From Tanytarsus gracilentus (Eukaryota; Arthropoda; Insecta; Diptera; Chironomidae): a stretch of 64,000 nucleotides of DNA. The first letter of the stretch is position 1; every line of letters starts with the position of its first letter. This document shows, in pieces, positions 37,601 through 52,000 of this stretch. The notes under the pieces are model-generated. The model did not search any database, was not told the DNA's origin, and worked only from the letters and a program-made list of their open reading frames with translations. The translations under genes were made by a program, and so were the position numbers. The stretch covers positions 6,108,501 to 6,172,500 of the forward strand of contig JAXRKN010000037.1 in NCBI GenBank assembly GCA_038502055.1. Direction: 5' to 3'.

Positions 37601-39143
37601 TTAAGCTTCTGGACGGTTTTGGAAGAAAACTTCGAAGATTTTTTTTCTCACAAATTTTCGATTTGTTGAAGAGTTTAGGCTACGCTCTTTAAAATATCAC
37701 AAAAATTACATTCTTTAACTTTTTGAAACATCATAAAATTAATTTAATAATTTTGAATTTTTTACTGAAAATAATTCTAATCTCAAAACTTACTTTAATC
37801 ATTTCAAAACTTTCTCTGAATCGTAAAATATGAGCACAGGTGGTTTGAAACTTTTTCGATCCCTCAAAAAAAAGAAGTCAAAAAAGTTCAACTTTTGAAG
37901 AGTGTTGTTTAAGTTGTTTGTCCTTGACCTCGAGATTTGCATGAAATCAATGGTTAAAAAGCGCCTGCCACATAAAAGAATTTTTTATGCAATCTCTCAA
38001 AAGAACCCCGAGAAGAAATTTTTGTCACACTGCTTATGCTGTTATTGTAATCCAATTTTCAAGCTGACGCGCGTTACAATACATTCCGTTGAAAATTGTT
38101 TTCTTTTTTTTTGTTATCGATGTAAAATTTTTGATGCAAAATCAGAGATAAAAATTTTACTGTCATTAATTCACTTTCATTGGCTCAATGAAATAAAACA
38201 AAATAGAACAAACAAGAAGCTCCTGATTCGATTTCAGAGTGGAAATCTATTAATAGCCGTTTTTCATACGTCAACATTGTTGTCATGAGCTCAGTTAAGG
38301 CTTGATCAATTTATGTGCAAATGTATGCGATGGTAGACAAGTGAAGAGATTAAAAGTTTAAATTTTATTCTTCTCAAGAATTAAGACACATGTTGGCAAA
38401 CTCTTCACGCTACCAAAAACTACTTTAATGACTACCTTGCATGCAGTAAAATCTATTTTTAGCATCCCCAAATTTACGACAACCGAAAAAGGAGTGATTT
38501 AGATTGTGAGTAAATTTATTGTTGAGTGAAATGGAAATTGAGGGATGAAAATTTTACATTTCCAAAGCTTTTTTTTTCATAAATAATCTTAAATTATTTT
38601 TTTAATGAGACATTCGACATTCTTCTAATTAGTCAAAGAAGACAATCTAAAGACTTCATTTTTTCGCAAAACTGACAAGCAAATGAAATCAGCTTAAAAA
38701 ATTTTGTGAATAGCACAAAAAAGTTCCTGCATTTTTCTATGATACATTGAATTTTGTGCGAATGGCAAGCGAACGCTTTTGTAATTTGAGGAGTATTAAA
38801 TAGAAAATTACTATAGCTAAAGAGGATTGCTATATTGCTCAAATTTCACCATATACATGAGCAAGAGTGAACGCACAAATTTATACAGTCGAAGTGATTC
38901 AATTATAATGCTCTCAACACATGTCAACATGCCTTTACCCTTTTACGATTTTTTTTGCTCGCATATTTAGAATATTTTTTTTACCTTTCCATCGCTCTTC
39001 CTAAAAGCATCATGAATTTTCCATACTAGTTCCGGACCAGCGCATGCAGTTAATTTTCCAATCTCAAAGAATTGTGTTATGGGATTGCTATCGATGGGAC
39101 TGATATTGGTCTGGTTTGTAGCACTCTTAAACATAGAGAACAT
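25641..39143 (-). CDS. SCYL2: SCYL2 (SCY1-like pseudokinase 2)
   Basis: SCYL2 (CVAK104) is a kinase-fold protein of clathrin-coated vesicles and endosomes, linked in known members to AP2/clathrin and SNARE sorting. Sixteen exons join in phase: 39143-38985, 32994-32869, 32804-32706, 32609-32499, 32382-32262, 32144-31903, 31778-31648, 31544-31427, 31343-31198, 31108-30705, 29564-29428, 29335-29113, 27754-27593, 27388-27352, 27230-27170, 25922-25641, giving about 852 residues. The pseudokinase domain covers about residues 27-320. The catalytic HRD is HKN (181-183) and DFG is GFE (201-203), the inactive pattern I expect for SCYL proteins. A HEAT-like helical region follows (about 330-600), then a low-complexity serine-rich tail. 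The start ATG (39143) is the first Met after an in-frame stop; a second Met lies three codons on. Exon 8 has tandem acceptors (GAGCAG), so one Ser is optional. Intron 1 is about 6 kb and holds a LINE. It is transcribed away from Acsl. Confidence 0.93.
25923..27169 (-). other. last intron of SCYL2 (about 1.25 kb)
   Basis: The donor GTAAGT lies next to 27170 and the acceptor CAG next to 25922. On the opposite strand, 26257-26529 is an open frame of 90 codons starting with GTG and lacking an ATG. I do not recognise it and do not call it a gene. Confidence 0.7.
27755..29112 (-). other. SCYL2 intron 12 (about 1.36 kb)
   Basis: Bounded by GTAAGT at the 29113 side and GTGCAG at the 27754 side. It holds a GC-rich 11-bp inverted repeat (28968-28978 and 29074-29084) near its 5' end. 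Nothing else is recognised. Confidence 0.7.
28968..29084. repeat. 11-bp inverted repeat in SCYL2 intron
   Basis: TAGGCTGGCCA at 28968-28978 is exactly mirrored by TGGCCAGCCTA at 29074-29084, with an AT-rich loop of 95 nt. It lies 29 nt inside the intron from the 5' splice site. The arms are GC-rich in an AT-rich setting, so a stem is possible; a function is not shown. Confidence 0.5.
29565..30704 (-). other. SCYL2 intron 10 (about 1.14 kb)
   Basis: Donor GTAAGT after 30705 and acceptor TATAG before 29564. This acceptor, not the TATAG 10 nt further on, keeps the frame and gives a residue run (IYR..LSDKKYGLS) like that of other SCYL2 proteins. No other feature is seen inside. Confidence 0.65.
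32995..33507. other. SCYL2 intron 1, part downstream (in gene sense) of the LINE
   Basis: Intron sequence between SCYL2 exon 2 and the 5' (truncated) edge of the retrotransposon. I see no gene in it. The exact LINE junction lies near 33500 and could not be fixed, because no target duplication was evident. Confidence 0.5.
33508..36300 (+). CDS. LINE endonuclease / reverse transcriptase ORF, N-terminally truncated
   Basis: About 930 residues without a stop. The N-terminal part is an apurinic/apyrimidinic-type endonuclease missing its first strand: residues near ISESR, then GDFN and SDHN motifs. The reverse transcriptase follows, with YRPIS, the catalytic DIAKAFD (about residue 567), PQGSVLGP and the FADDA box (about 655). 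The thumb-like C-terminal part (SFIHSHLTYCLPVW and onward) is of the kind seen in Jockey/CR1-like elements; the exact clade is not certain. No natural ATG opens the frame: an in-frame stop lies at 33493-33495 and the first codon used here is TTG, so the coordinates mark the open frame, not a translation start. Because of the truncation it is probably unable to move by itself. Confidence 0.85.
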   Translation: MIKFFDDLAQSNSKPDILFISESRLRKKNLLESFNIDGFKAFHSLRPGVRGGGGIVFYINDNLRIGTNVEKINVNEIQFLLVKLLDFGITLCGCYRPPTSIFSNLSDFYDHYDAILSNHSNVISFGDFNINLLDSNESFQLSQILQLNNYSILNKIAPESFTRYQIYNDNRVSKSIIDHFHTNLHSSHTFKLHIGESSLSDHNFLLLVVNKIKSTPVLPPTTHKVTNYRNVTSKLKKSLGEHIFKEFDDFHSFLVDTIKNETKIITVNTHKRNAWFDNKLKQLWKEKVNFSKLKLKFPMNDFFKIKYAQLSKQLCKDIRIAKKNFYSKLMSKNYDNPKKTWEIINEMIGKKKHSKKVQKMQLRINDLLITDSLDVANKLNQFFVNVGKPKVVSNNTLHIINNLEFEDWEPNSEFFTEFEPVSEKNVSDLIKSFKNNISMGEDDISVNFLKYNSNLLVPLLTTFINKCFTDGEFPNSLKFARVSPIFKSEDPENPSNYRPISILSILTKLFESCMKSQLLTFLNNNKIIHQHQYGFLPNSCTTAAASCLANDIVSSLNSSKKTAVVTLDIAKAFDCVSHSKFRDILANNGIVENARKLLINYFENRAQSVYVNNSKSNIESISYGCPQGSVLGPLIFLIYINGLLRLKLNGNLRLFADDAALVVSANSYEELQVQISEDLLCISTFLSTIEFHLNIKKTNFIVFSFSAKAHIPFDVISINNEIIHRVTDFKYLGLTFDQNLTWKLHVQNVLKKINPYVNILSKIRYYVDKKSLMMFYYSFIHSHLTYCLPVWQNMNSEYKSLLQRAQNKAVKYINFLPPLTPTIDLYDEKLLKFSDHMKYENILFIHKVIAGLMRCDLKLGTNYDSSNRITRQANLLRTPSFISVKAQSSIFFRGVVEYNQFIKHLKSLNKIVPLHLSLLKRELRDFVRLP
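36582..36587 (+). terminator. poly(A) signal of the LINE
   Basis: AATAAA, 15 nt before the start of the A tail at 36603, the expected spacing for a transcript end that was reverse transcribed. Confidence 0.6.
36621..38984. other. SCYL2 intron 1, part upstream (in gene sense) of the LINE
   Basis: Intron sequence with no exon recognised on either strand. Plus-strand open frames such as 37902-38288 (128 codons) have no recognisable motif and no supporting splice structure, and are best taken as chance. Confidence 0.55.
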
Positions 39144-41177
39144 TGTGAATTGTTATCGAAGGAGCATTAGCTGGGAGAGAAAGAACACACTAAAGGAGTT
39201 TGTAACTGTCGATTATTATTATTTCTTTTCACAACGATCGTTATCGATTTTTTTCCTTCTCTCTCTTTTTTAATCGTCGCACACCTGATGATATTTTCCT
39301 CTACTCATAATTAAAGTAATTTCTTTCATCCATTAACATTCAATTATTCAATAAATATCCTAATTATAGTGATTTAAATCCATTTTCCATCTCCCCCGCT
39401 CGTTATCGATTCAACCTTATATTTGATTTGCCTCTATCTCTTTTTGAATAGCTTTGCGTATAGGTTGAAAGGTGCTATTTGAGTGTGAACAATTAGAGTG
39501 TGAGGCGAGGGAGGAAGGTTTTGATGTGTTTACATTAAAAAAAATGAGAGAGAATTTTTTCTCTTCACGCTTCAGCTCACAACTCCGGGTAGGTAGTCAT
39601 TTTTTTATGATAAAAATATTCACTACGTGATAATAAATTCAATGGATGGATTCTTTCTTATTTTCTCTCTGTCACTGTACTTGTTTTGCTTAAACTTTTA
39701 ATTGATACTATTTTCTATTATTTTCTCACAACCCCGCAAAGTTAGACAGTCAGTTAAGTGCGTTTTGTTGCTCTGGTTTTACACACTTTTGTCGTCATTA
39801 AAAATTCATAACTTTTTTTGCGCTAGAATTCTCAACGATAATTTTTTTCTCGCGTATTTCTCCGTTGCCATAACGCACTTGTTGAAGCTGATTTTATTTT
39901 TTTTATGTTCTAATTCAAAATCACAGTTTTAGCTCAATTCTCACTGAACGATTTTTTGGTATTTTTTTTTAATTTAAAATTTTCTTATTAAAATTTTCTT
40001 TTCTTTTCCTACAGAACCTAAAAAGTAATTTTTTTTATAATGTGCAAAATATCTAATTTCAGTTGTCTTTATTCACTTCTTTATTCCCCTAAATACACGT
40101 TCAGACTGAGTGAGAATCATCAAGTGGATGGTATAAAACATGAGAAGAAAATTTCCCCGCGATTGAGGGAAAAATTTTTCGAACTTTCGAGAGGGGAAAT
40201 TTGCGAAGCTCGCAAGCACGAGTTGTTTATGCACCTGATATACACAAACGCTGATCCTGACCTAAATACTCGTCGATTGTTAACCACTTGTTGTTGGCTG
40301 CTGGCCTATATTTTATAGTTTTGCTCTCGCTAGGTGCTTGCGGGATTTTTGATTAATTCTAACTTTTCCATTTCATATGTTTACAATTTCAAGGGAAAAA
40401 TGCATCGGGGAGAAAGCATGTCAAGAGAAATTTATATGCAGACGTTTTCGTATTTCAATCGGAAAAATACTGTTTGGTGTTCCATTGAATTCTCATTCAT
40501 AAATGAATGTGTGTAGCTTTTGTGGAGTGCTCTTGACGTTCTCTTTCTCCCTTTTGAACGTGCTCGAGTTTATTCATGAGGGCTTTTATGAGGAACTAGA
40601 TGATTATTAAAAGGGTGATAAGTGCTGACATGAAAGTGTATAGTGGATTTGAGGCAGAATTAAAATGAAAAAATAATCGTTTTATTTCATTTTTTTTTAT
40701 TTCTATTTAGTAAAAAAAATTGTGAAAAATCATTAAAAAATTAAACCTTGATAGAAAATTAAATAAAAAAAAAGAATCGAAAAATGAAATATCTCATAGA
40801 ATTTATAAGGATTCGAACCTTAAATTTTAGTAAATTTTTCAAACTTATTCTTCATAATAATTTAAATTTTCTCTTTTCTAAACGAGATTTTACAACTTTA
40901 ATTAAATTTAGGTCACAAATGTATCGTGTGACCAAATGCATTTACGCAGGTTTTTTGCTAGATTCAAAATTTGCATTTTTTGATAAAATAATTCTTTGCA
41001 TGATTTAGTGACATTAAAGTTTAAATTTTAATTAAATGACAAATGATTTATGAGAATTTACATATGAAGCATATTAATGCACAAATTTTCAAATTTGTAA
41101 CGTATAATTTCAAAATCCGCCAATTTGTTTCGCATATCGACCACCAGAGTGCGCGCTTTTATATAACTCTACGAATA

Positions 41178-41185
41178 TGACGTCA
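41178..41185. promoter_or_regulatory. CRE-type site (TGACGTCA), distal
   Basis: A perfect palindromic CREB/ATF consensus, followed by CGCAACGC. It lies about 350 nt upstream of the end of the first Acsl leader exon. Use of the site is inferred from sequence only. Confidence 0.5.
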
Positions 41186-41400
41186 CGCAACGCTTCGCAC
41201 TTAGACACGAAGTTAATTTTTTCCTCATTTCTTATCAATGAAACTCGCACTTTATTGCCAAAATAAACAACATTTGGGAAGAGCGAACAATCAATAAAAG
41301 TCATTGAAAACATAATTATGACCGTAACTTTGATTGCACCTCACTCGAATGTTTTTGATTGGTCGACGAGCCGAGTCACACCACTCAGATCAAAAAAAAG

Positions 41401-41408
41401 TGACGTCA
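41401..41408. promoter_or_regulatory. CRE-type site (TGACGTCA), proximal
   Basis: A second perfect TGACGTCA, about 120 nt before the first leader splice donor. An inverted CCAAT (ATTGG) lies about 40 nt upstream. Together they look like a core-promoter-proximal cluster for Acsl. Confidence 0.5.
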
Positions 41409-41520
41409 TGGTGTAGCAGAGAGGAAAGAGAGAAAAATTTCAATTTCTGAATCACATTGCGAATAACTTTTTTTCGAATAATATTTATCGTACTTTTAAA
41501 TTAGTAACATTTAAAACCTG

Positions 41521-41733
41521 CAAGCATAGGTGAGTAGCATCGTCTTATTGTGCAAGAAAAACATCGAGTTAAGTGAAAATTACTTTTATTTTTCGCAGAA
41601 AAACAATATTTCGGATCTAGTCATCATTAATTTGTAATTAAGTGTTAAATCACCACTACTTATCTCATCTAACTGAATTTGAGTATTAAAGAAGCTTTCG
41701 ACGAGTGAAAAAATTAAATAAAACGAAGCAAAA
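41521..41733 (+). other. Acsl 5' leader with a 69-nt intron
   Basis: A leader exon (start unknown) ends at 41529 before a strong donor, GTGAGT. The intron is 41530-41598, ending TTTTTCGCAG, and the second leader exon runs from 41599 into the start codon at 41734. The start site of transcription is not defined. Confidence 0.55.
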
Positions 41734-44699
<2,966 letters not shown>

Positions 44700-44865
44700 T
44701 GCTAAACTTTTTAAAAAGTTTCCTCTCTTTAAGCTAATTTAAACAATTTTTAATCATAATTGCAAATAACAAGTAATCATTTCGATTCTCTCTCTACTAC
44801 TTTAAATACACAACTTATTGCTGTAACTATAAAAAGTTAATTTGAAAAAAGGAACTTGATAAGGA

Positions 44866-44871
44866 AATAAA
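44866..44871 (+). terminator. candidate poly(A) signal of Acsl
   Basis: AATAAA, 167 nt past the Acsl stop codon. Confidence 0.45.
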
Positions 44872-46044
44872 TTGATCTTTGATTATTTATTGACAATGGA
44901 AAAAATATCAACATAAATATATATGCTAAGCATGGGTTTTTAATTAATTAATTTTTTTTCAGAGAAATATTATAATTCATGATTATGATGGTTACGAGAA
45001 TCTTGTAAAATTAATTTGGAATTTAAGAGTAACTTAATAGAGTTAATTAAGACTGATTCAAACAAAACTAATGTTTTTGTCATGCAATAGAACAAAAACT
45101 TAAAAATTTAAGGAATTGAATCATTCCCGAACAAAAAAATCCAATTTATAAAAATCACAAATTGATTATCACGAGCAAAAAATTTCTTTAATTAAAAAAA
45201 CGTTATGACTGTTATAATTGTTGTTGATCATCATCAAATTTTTTCACTTTCGCTCTCATTAAAAATTCACATTTCATATAATTATTCAGCACTTAGCCAA
45301 TGTGTTTTAACGCTCCAGAAATTCTTTTACCGCATAAAGTTGATTTATCAAAGCTATACACAGCAAAAAACATCACATGCTTACGAGTGTCTGTGGTTGC
45401 GAGAGCGAGAGAAAAGAAAAATGTTTTAGTACATAGTTGAGGTGTATAATGCTATATGGAGAGAGAACGATCATGTTTTAAAACGTTCCTCCATTCAGTT
45501 TTTCTTCAACAGCTCAATGCGTAAGATCGTTGCATTTTTCGATGAGGGTAAAGTTTGAATAAATTTTGCAATTTTCAACGCAAAATTAGTGAAAACACGC
45601 GTAGAAGTGCATAATTAAATGAATATGTGAAAGAAAATTAAGGAATTAGTCCAGAAAGAGGCACAAATTGAATAATAATTTCATAAATTCCTAAGTGTCG
45701 TTACACACGTTCAGGTGTGTTAGTCTGATGTTTATTGAATCTACCTAAAAGTTACGCTCGCTTCAGTATTTGTGTTAAAATATCTTGAGAAAAAAAAGAA
45801 GAAAAAGAAAGAAGTGAAATAAAGGAGAAAAAAAAATTATGACAATCTGAGATTATAATCAGGCAGAACCACGATAGACATAACTGCGAGAAATTAAAAT
45901 GTTTTCTCTCACAAATTGATTATAAATTTGATTTTTCTTCAAGGGTGCAAGCAAATTTAATGGCACTCTCTTTAACGAGATGAAAAATTATTAATTGTTT
46001 CGTAAAAAAAATTAAAAGAAAATGCGATTGAGTAATGAGAAGAG
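44872..46044. other. intergenic region between Acsl and sidekick
   Basis: About 1.2 kb with no coding exon. It should hold the sidekick 5' untranslated region, and perhaps its promoter if no further leader exon exists. I see no strong core-promoter motif. Confidence 0.5.
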
Positions 46045-49000
46045 ATGAAAGTTTATCAAAATAGTTCAAAGATTAATTTCATAGCGAGAATGATGAGCAA
46101 TAAAGTCTCATCGATTATGTGTGCCGGCATAATTTTTGTAGCATTATTTGGATTAACTTATGCATTAGGTGAGTAATTTGATGTCGGTAACTTAACACCA
46201 CAAATTTATGTGAGGGATGAAATTCTCCCCAAATTTTTTTTCTCACAAAATTAAAAATTGAAAAACGAAGCCAAAGAAATAAATTCGAGCATACGAACAG
46301 TGTAACGATGGTAAACAACAAACTACAAGCACGTTAAACAACTAATTTTTATTTTTAGTACACACATTATGAGCAGGACATAATAATGTGTTGGTGCGCT
46401 AGGTGTATGCACACACATATGAAATGCCAAAAACTAAAGAGAGATGAATTTTATTGAGGAAATTCCCTCCATACAATTGAAAAGCATTCTCCTTTTTTAA
46501 ATGCGTCTGCTATTGCAGTTGTCAGTTGATTTACACACGCAGTTCATATGCCGTTGCAGTATATCAGTTAGGGTTTATATGCTAAACAGATGTGAAAGAT
46601 TTATATTTAGATCAAGCAAGAAGCTCCCGATAATGCAATGAGCATTGATTGTTCATTTAAAAGTCACTGTAGACCGCTGTAAATCTTCACATGATGAGGA
46701 AATGGTACATTGTGAAAGATGAAAGATTTTAATTCCTTGTGATGAAAGTCAGTTGCTTTTAAGTAACTTTTTCAAGAGAGAAAAAAAATTCATGCAGGCC
46801 GTAAAAAATATGAAATTTTAAAGACATAAATATTTATTAATTTTATGCTCATTTGCGGTCATTTATGGTTGATTTAAATGAAATTCATGATTGATTTGTA
46901 ATTTATGGATCGTTAAAGTTTAAAAATAATTTGAATTTTTCAACTCATTGAATTCCTAAAAAAATTAATTCAATTTAATTTTCTGACTTTAAAAAGTCAA
47001 AAAGTTCAATTTGTAATAAAATTAATTTAAAAATATTTTAAAATTATAAAACTGTAATATATTTATGCAAGTATTACAATTAATCATATAAAAATGTGAG
47101 AAAATATTTCAAAATTTAGTTTTAAGTTCTCAATTAATATTTAATACTTTCCAGTGCGAAATATTTAATTGAAGTCCTATGAGAGAAATTTTAAAAATAT
47201 TTTTATGTCGAAATTTAAAGTAATTAATTTTCTTCTAAAAATTCTCATAACGGCAATGCGTCCATCAAAACTCGTATCACTGAAATGACATTTTAAATTG
47301 GCTCTTTTTAAAATCTTCCCACTTATAATTTTATCTTCTCATAAAGGCCAATTAAGGTTTCACAATTTCTAATATGTTTTGCGTGTCTTTCTACTTGAGA
47401 ATTTGAGATATTAATATTCGTTTACATAAATCTAGATAATGCTGCAATTCGACCACCAGTTTTCGAGATCCAACCGTCCACTTCAAGCTCTATAGTTGTG
47501 GAAGGAAGAACAAAGATTTTACATTGTAAAGCGAGCGGTAAATTTGAAAATTTCCTAAGAAAATCCTCTTGAGAATGACCTCCAATGTATTTCTCTAAAA
47601 TTCAGGTCAACCTCAGCCGCGATATCAATGGTTGCGAAATGGTCAGCCAGTGACTGACTTTAGGGATGGAGAAATATATAAAATTCCCCAAACATTCAAA
47701 AACGATACCGGAAGCTATCAATGCCTGGCGAAAAATGAGGCGGGCACTATTTTTAGTGAGAAAAGTGAAGTCGTTGTTGCATGTAAGTCATTGAACCAGT
47801 GCGAGAGCAGTTGCAAAAAAATTCCTTGGATTTTTATGCTAATTTTGTTACCATTTTCTTCTTTTTCTCAACTTCACACATGTGCGCTCGGCATTTAGAC
47901 ATGAACGAATTTAAAAACAAACAAAATCGTACAGTTGAGGTCGAATCGGGTCATTCAGTGATATTAAATCTTGATGAAATCGACTCGGTCCCGAGTCCGA
48001 CAGTTTCGTGGGTGACTCAACATGGATCAATAACGAACGGCATAAATTTTTTCAAGAGCATCAAAAATCAATTGATCATTCTTCAAGCGACGAGCGAAGA
48101 GCAAGGAATGGGCTTTCAAGCACGCGCTATAAACGCACAAATTGGAAAAGTCGAAATGAGTCCATTTACATTTTTGAGCATCACCGGTGATCCCAACACA
48201 GATGTCGAACCGGAAATTGTTGTTCCCCTAGAGGATAAAAAAGTCGTAAAAGGCAAAGAGACCGAATTTGAATGTGTCGCCAATGCTCGACCATTGCATG
48301 CAATCGAGACACTTTGGTTTAAAGATAATATTCCCATAGAAGAGACGGGAATAATTTATAACATTGGCTGGTTTAATCGAACCCTTGTTCTTCTCTCGGT
48401 CGACTCAAATTATGCTGGAGAATATTCATGCAAAATTCAGATGCGAACTGGCGGTTACAACAGCAAAATTTCAAGAGCTAAACTTGACGTTCTCGAATTG
48501 CCATTTTTTCAACAGCAAATTCAATCGGAAATAGCAACAGATTATGGATCATCAATTGAGATTCCATGCAAAGTTGCTGGCACTCCACAGCCGCGCGTCA
48601 AGTGGTTCCGCAATGGCGAAGAAATTGATCTTTCCTCGAATCAATACTGGAAGAATGACGAGAACGCCTTGGTGATTCAGAAAGTCAATTTAAATGACTC
48701 TGCTGTCTTTCAATGTCTCGCCTCCAACGAGGCTGGCGAAAAGTCATGTTATAATTGGATTAGAGTCAAAAGTGAGTTTTATACTTTTCGACGCATGTTA
48801 TAATAATTTAAAAAAAAAATAAATTTCAATTAACAGATCATCTAAAAAATTATAATTTAATCACTAATAACGACAAAAATCGACTGAAGCGTCTCGCTCA
48901 GCCGAGAATTATTGGCAGTGATTTTTCATCAAATTTTAATGGATTCATTGACTACAGTCGTAAGAGTTTTGTAGCATGAACTTTTTATTATAAATTCACT

Positions 49001-52000
49001 GTGTCTTCATTTGCTTCGTAGTAATGCACCCAAAAAATTGAAATTCTTCGTATTTTTCTCACTATCTCTCATTGTTTTTAAAAAAAGCACATTTAAAAAG
49101 TTTTAAAATGCAATTTTTGTGAAGTTTCTAAAGTTGTTAGTAAATTTTTGAAAAAAGGGTTTAGAACCTGAAATAATTCAAATTTTAATGGATTTAAATT
49201 TCATTTTTAATCACGTTATTTTCTATTTCTCATTAAAATTTCTAATGTAAAATTTTTCCGCAAATTATGTTAAAAAAATGTGCACACAAAATGTTTTTAA
49301 GCCACCTTGAAAAAATATTTGACGACTGCAAAAATTTACTAACAACTCTGAAAAATATTTTCGCAAGCATAAAAGCTCATAAATTTCTCTCTTCCCAGCC
49401 TCATCACCCGTAATGGAAATTTATCCTCAAAATATTACCACGATCGACGGCAAAGATGTGACATTTCAGTGCAAAGCAATTGGCGCTCCAGCTCCTGACG
49501 TTCAGTGGATATTTAACGGTAACTGCAAACAATTCGCACATTCTTTCCAGCTGACGATGAATCAGACATAAATTTATTTTATATTTCGCAATGCTAACTT
49601 TTTTTGCTTTTTTCCTGCTCTCTCAGATTCCGTAACAATACAACCTTCGAGTCGTCTACAAATACATGAGAATGGCAATCTTTTTATTTCAAATGTGCAA
49701 GAGAGTGATTCAGGCTCGTACCAGTGCATACGATCAAACGAAGCGGGCACTGTGTCAGGCGAGGCTTTCTTGGGTGTATTGGGTAAGATTGAGAATATAT
49801 GCAAATTTAAAATTCAACAAGAGTTTGTGCTGTAAGGAACGGAAATTGCATGCATTTAATGAAGTGAAAAAAAAATATTTCAAGCTGCAAAAAAAGCAGA
49901 AATGATGTTTTATGAATTTAAAGATTTTTTATTTTAAACTGATCCAAATTGATCTCATTTAAAATTTCATTCTTGACTTAAAAAACTCAATTTCTCGCTA
50001 ATTCCGTGCGAATTTGAAATTCCATTCTCGTTTCCCTCCTATCGAGACATGTTTTTTCGTATATCGCATGTATTCGAATTTAAATTTAATCTCTCTATAT
50101 TCATCACAGTTCGCACACAAATCACTCAACCCCCAGTGGATACGACAGTGCTTCTTGGCTTAACCGCCACACTACAATGCAAAGTATCGAGCGATAAAAA
50201 TGTAAATTACACCATACAATGGTTCCGAGATAGACAGTAAGTAGCTCGATTGCTGTTGCGACTTAATTTAATTAACTTGTGACATAATTTCTCTTTCTCG
50301 CGAACTTAATTAAGGTCGACACCAATTTCAAATAATCCAAGAACAACAATTGGCGACGATGGAACGCTCGAGATGATTGCTGTTCGTCCGTCTGACGTAG
50401 GAGTGTATACCTGCATGGTTCAATCACCAGCTGGAAACGAGACAAGATCAGCTAAATTAAACATTGTTGAACTTCCATTCGCACCGACCAACGTTCAGGC
50501 AGTGAGAAATTATGAGCCAGATTTGAGAACTGTGAATATTTCATGGACGCCTGGATTTGATGGAAATAGTCCTATCTTAAAATACATCATTCAACGTCGA
50601 GAGGTGCTTGAGCTCGAAAATACAGGTCCATTACCTGATAACCTTCAGAATTGGATTACTGAGCTCAGCAATGTTACGGCCACTGCTACGTCAGCTTTAA
50701 TTCTTAATCTCAAAGCCGCCACAAATTATCAATTTCGCGTGAGTGCTGTCAATAAAGTTGGCGAAGGTTATCCATCGGAACCATCAAACACGCTTCAACT
50801 ACCTCAAGAAGTTCCATCCGCACCACCGAGCTCGATTGTGGGCTCTGCACGGTCTTCATCTGAAATAATTACTCAATGGCAACCCGTGCCCGAGGAGCAT
50901 CGCAATGGACAAATTTTGGGTTATATTTTACGTTACAAACTCAACGGTTACAAAGACATTGCATGGACATCACGCAATATCACGAACGAAGCGCAACGAA
51001 ATTACCTTCTCCAAGATCTCATCACATGGAAAGATTATCTCATTCAAGTTGCATCTTACAACAACATGGGCGTCGGTGTCTTCTCGGAAGGCATTCGAGT
51101 GAAAACAAAAGATTCAGTTCCCGATGAAGCACCGTCAGATATTCGCACACAAGTTTTAAATTCAACGTCAGTGTTTGTCGTGTGGAAACCGCCGAGTCCT
51201 CAGCAGATTAACGGAATTAATCAGGGTTATAAAATTCAGGCATGGCAAAGTGAAAGAGTTGATGACGAGTGGAGAGATGTGTTGGTGAAAACTATCAAGG
51301 TCGCACCTAATCTCATAAATCCTCTCGAGGAACAAAATTGTACGATTAACGATTTAAAGCCATTCACTCAGTATAACATTACAGTCTTATGCTTTACAAA
51401 CCCCGGTGATGGTGTGAAAAGTTTCCCAATATTGCTTAAAACACATGAAGACGTTCCGGGTGAAGTTGCGGGTCTTCAATTTGATAATGTTTCCGATCGT
51501 GAATTAACAATTAAATGGCAAGAGCCGAAAGAACCAAATGGCATAATTCTCGGCTATCAAGTGAGATATAAAATTAAAGACACGAAAGACATTAAACAGG
51601 TCAATCTTACGTCACATCAAAAGAATCTGCATGTGACGCAATTAAAGGCAATGACTCACTATTGGTTTGAGGTGAAAGCTTTTACGTCAAAAGGCGGTGG
51701 ATTTCCAAGAACTGCAATAATACAATCGGGTATTGAGCCAGTAAATCCCGATCCACCAAAAGCCCTCGCACTTTCTAATATCGAAGCATTTTCTGTCGTC
51801 ATTCAATTCACTCCCGGATTCGATGGAAATTCTTCAATCATAAAATGGCTCGTTGAAGCACAAACAGCGAGAAATGATTTATGGACACAAATTGATGAGA
51901 TTTCCGATCCTGATGCGACCTACATCACTGTCAAAGGTCTCTCACCCTACACTCAATATAAGCTTAGAATTATTGCCGTTAATGTTGCCGGCCAAAGTGA

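Larger units (their letters stand above)
39144..41520. other. divergent intergenic region between SCYL2 and Acsl
   Basis: About 2.4 kb between the SCYL2 start codon (minus) and the first Acsl leader exon (plus), so it should hold both promoters. The right part has two TGACGTCA sites and an inverted CCAAT motif, ATTGG, at about 41359-41363. Plus-strand frames near 40040-40318 and 40334-40516 have no recognisable domain and are not called. Confidence 0.6.

Noticed and set aside
37902..38288. Plus-strand frame of 128 codons in SCYL2 intron 1.
   Set aside because: No domain, low-complexity composition, and it lies within an intron; length alone is not evidence.
40040..40318. Plus-strand frame of 92 codons between SCYL2 and Acsl.
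   Set aside because: No recognisable domain and no splice links; it lies in the promoter interval.
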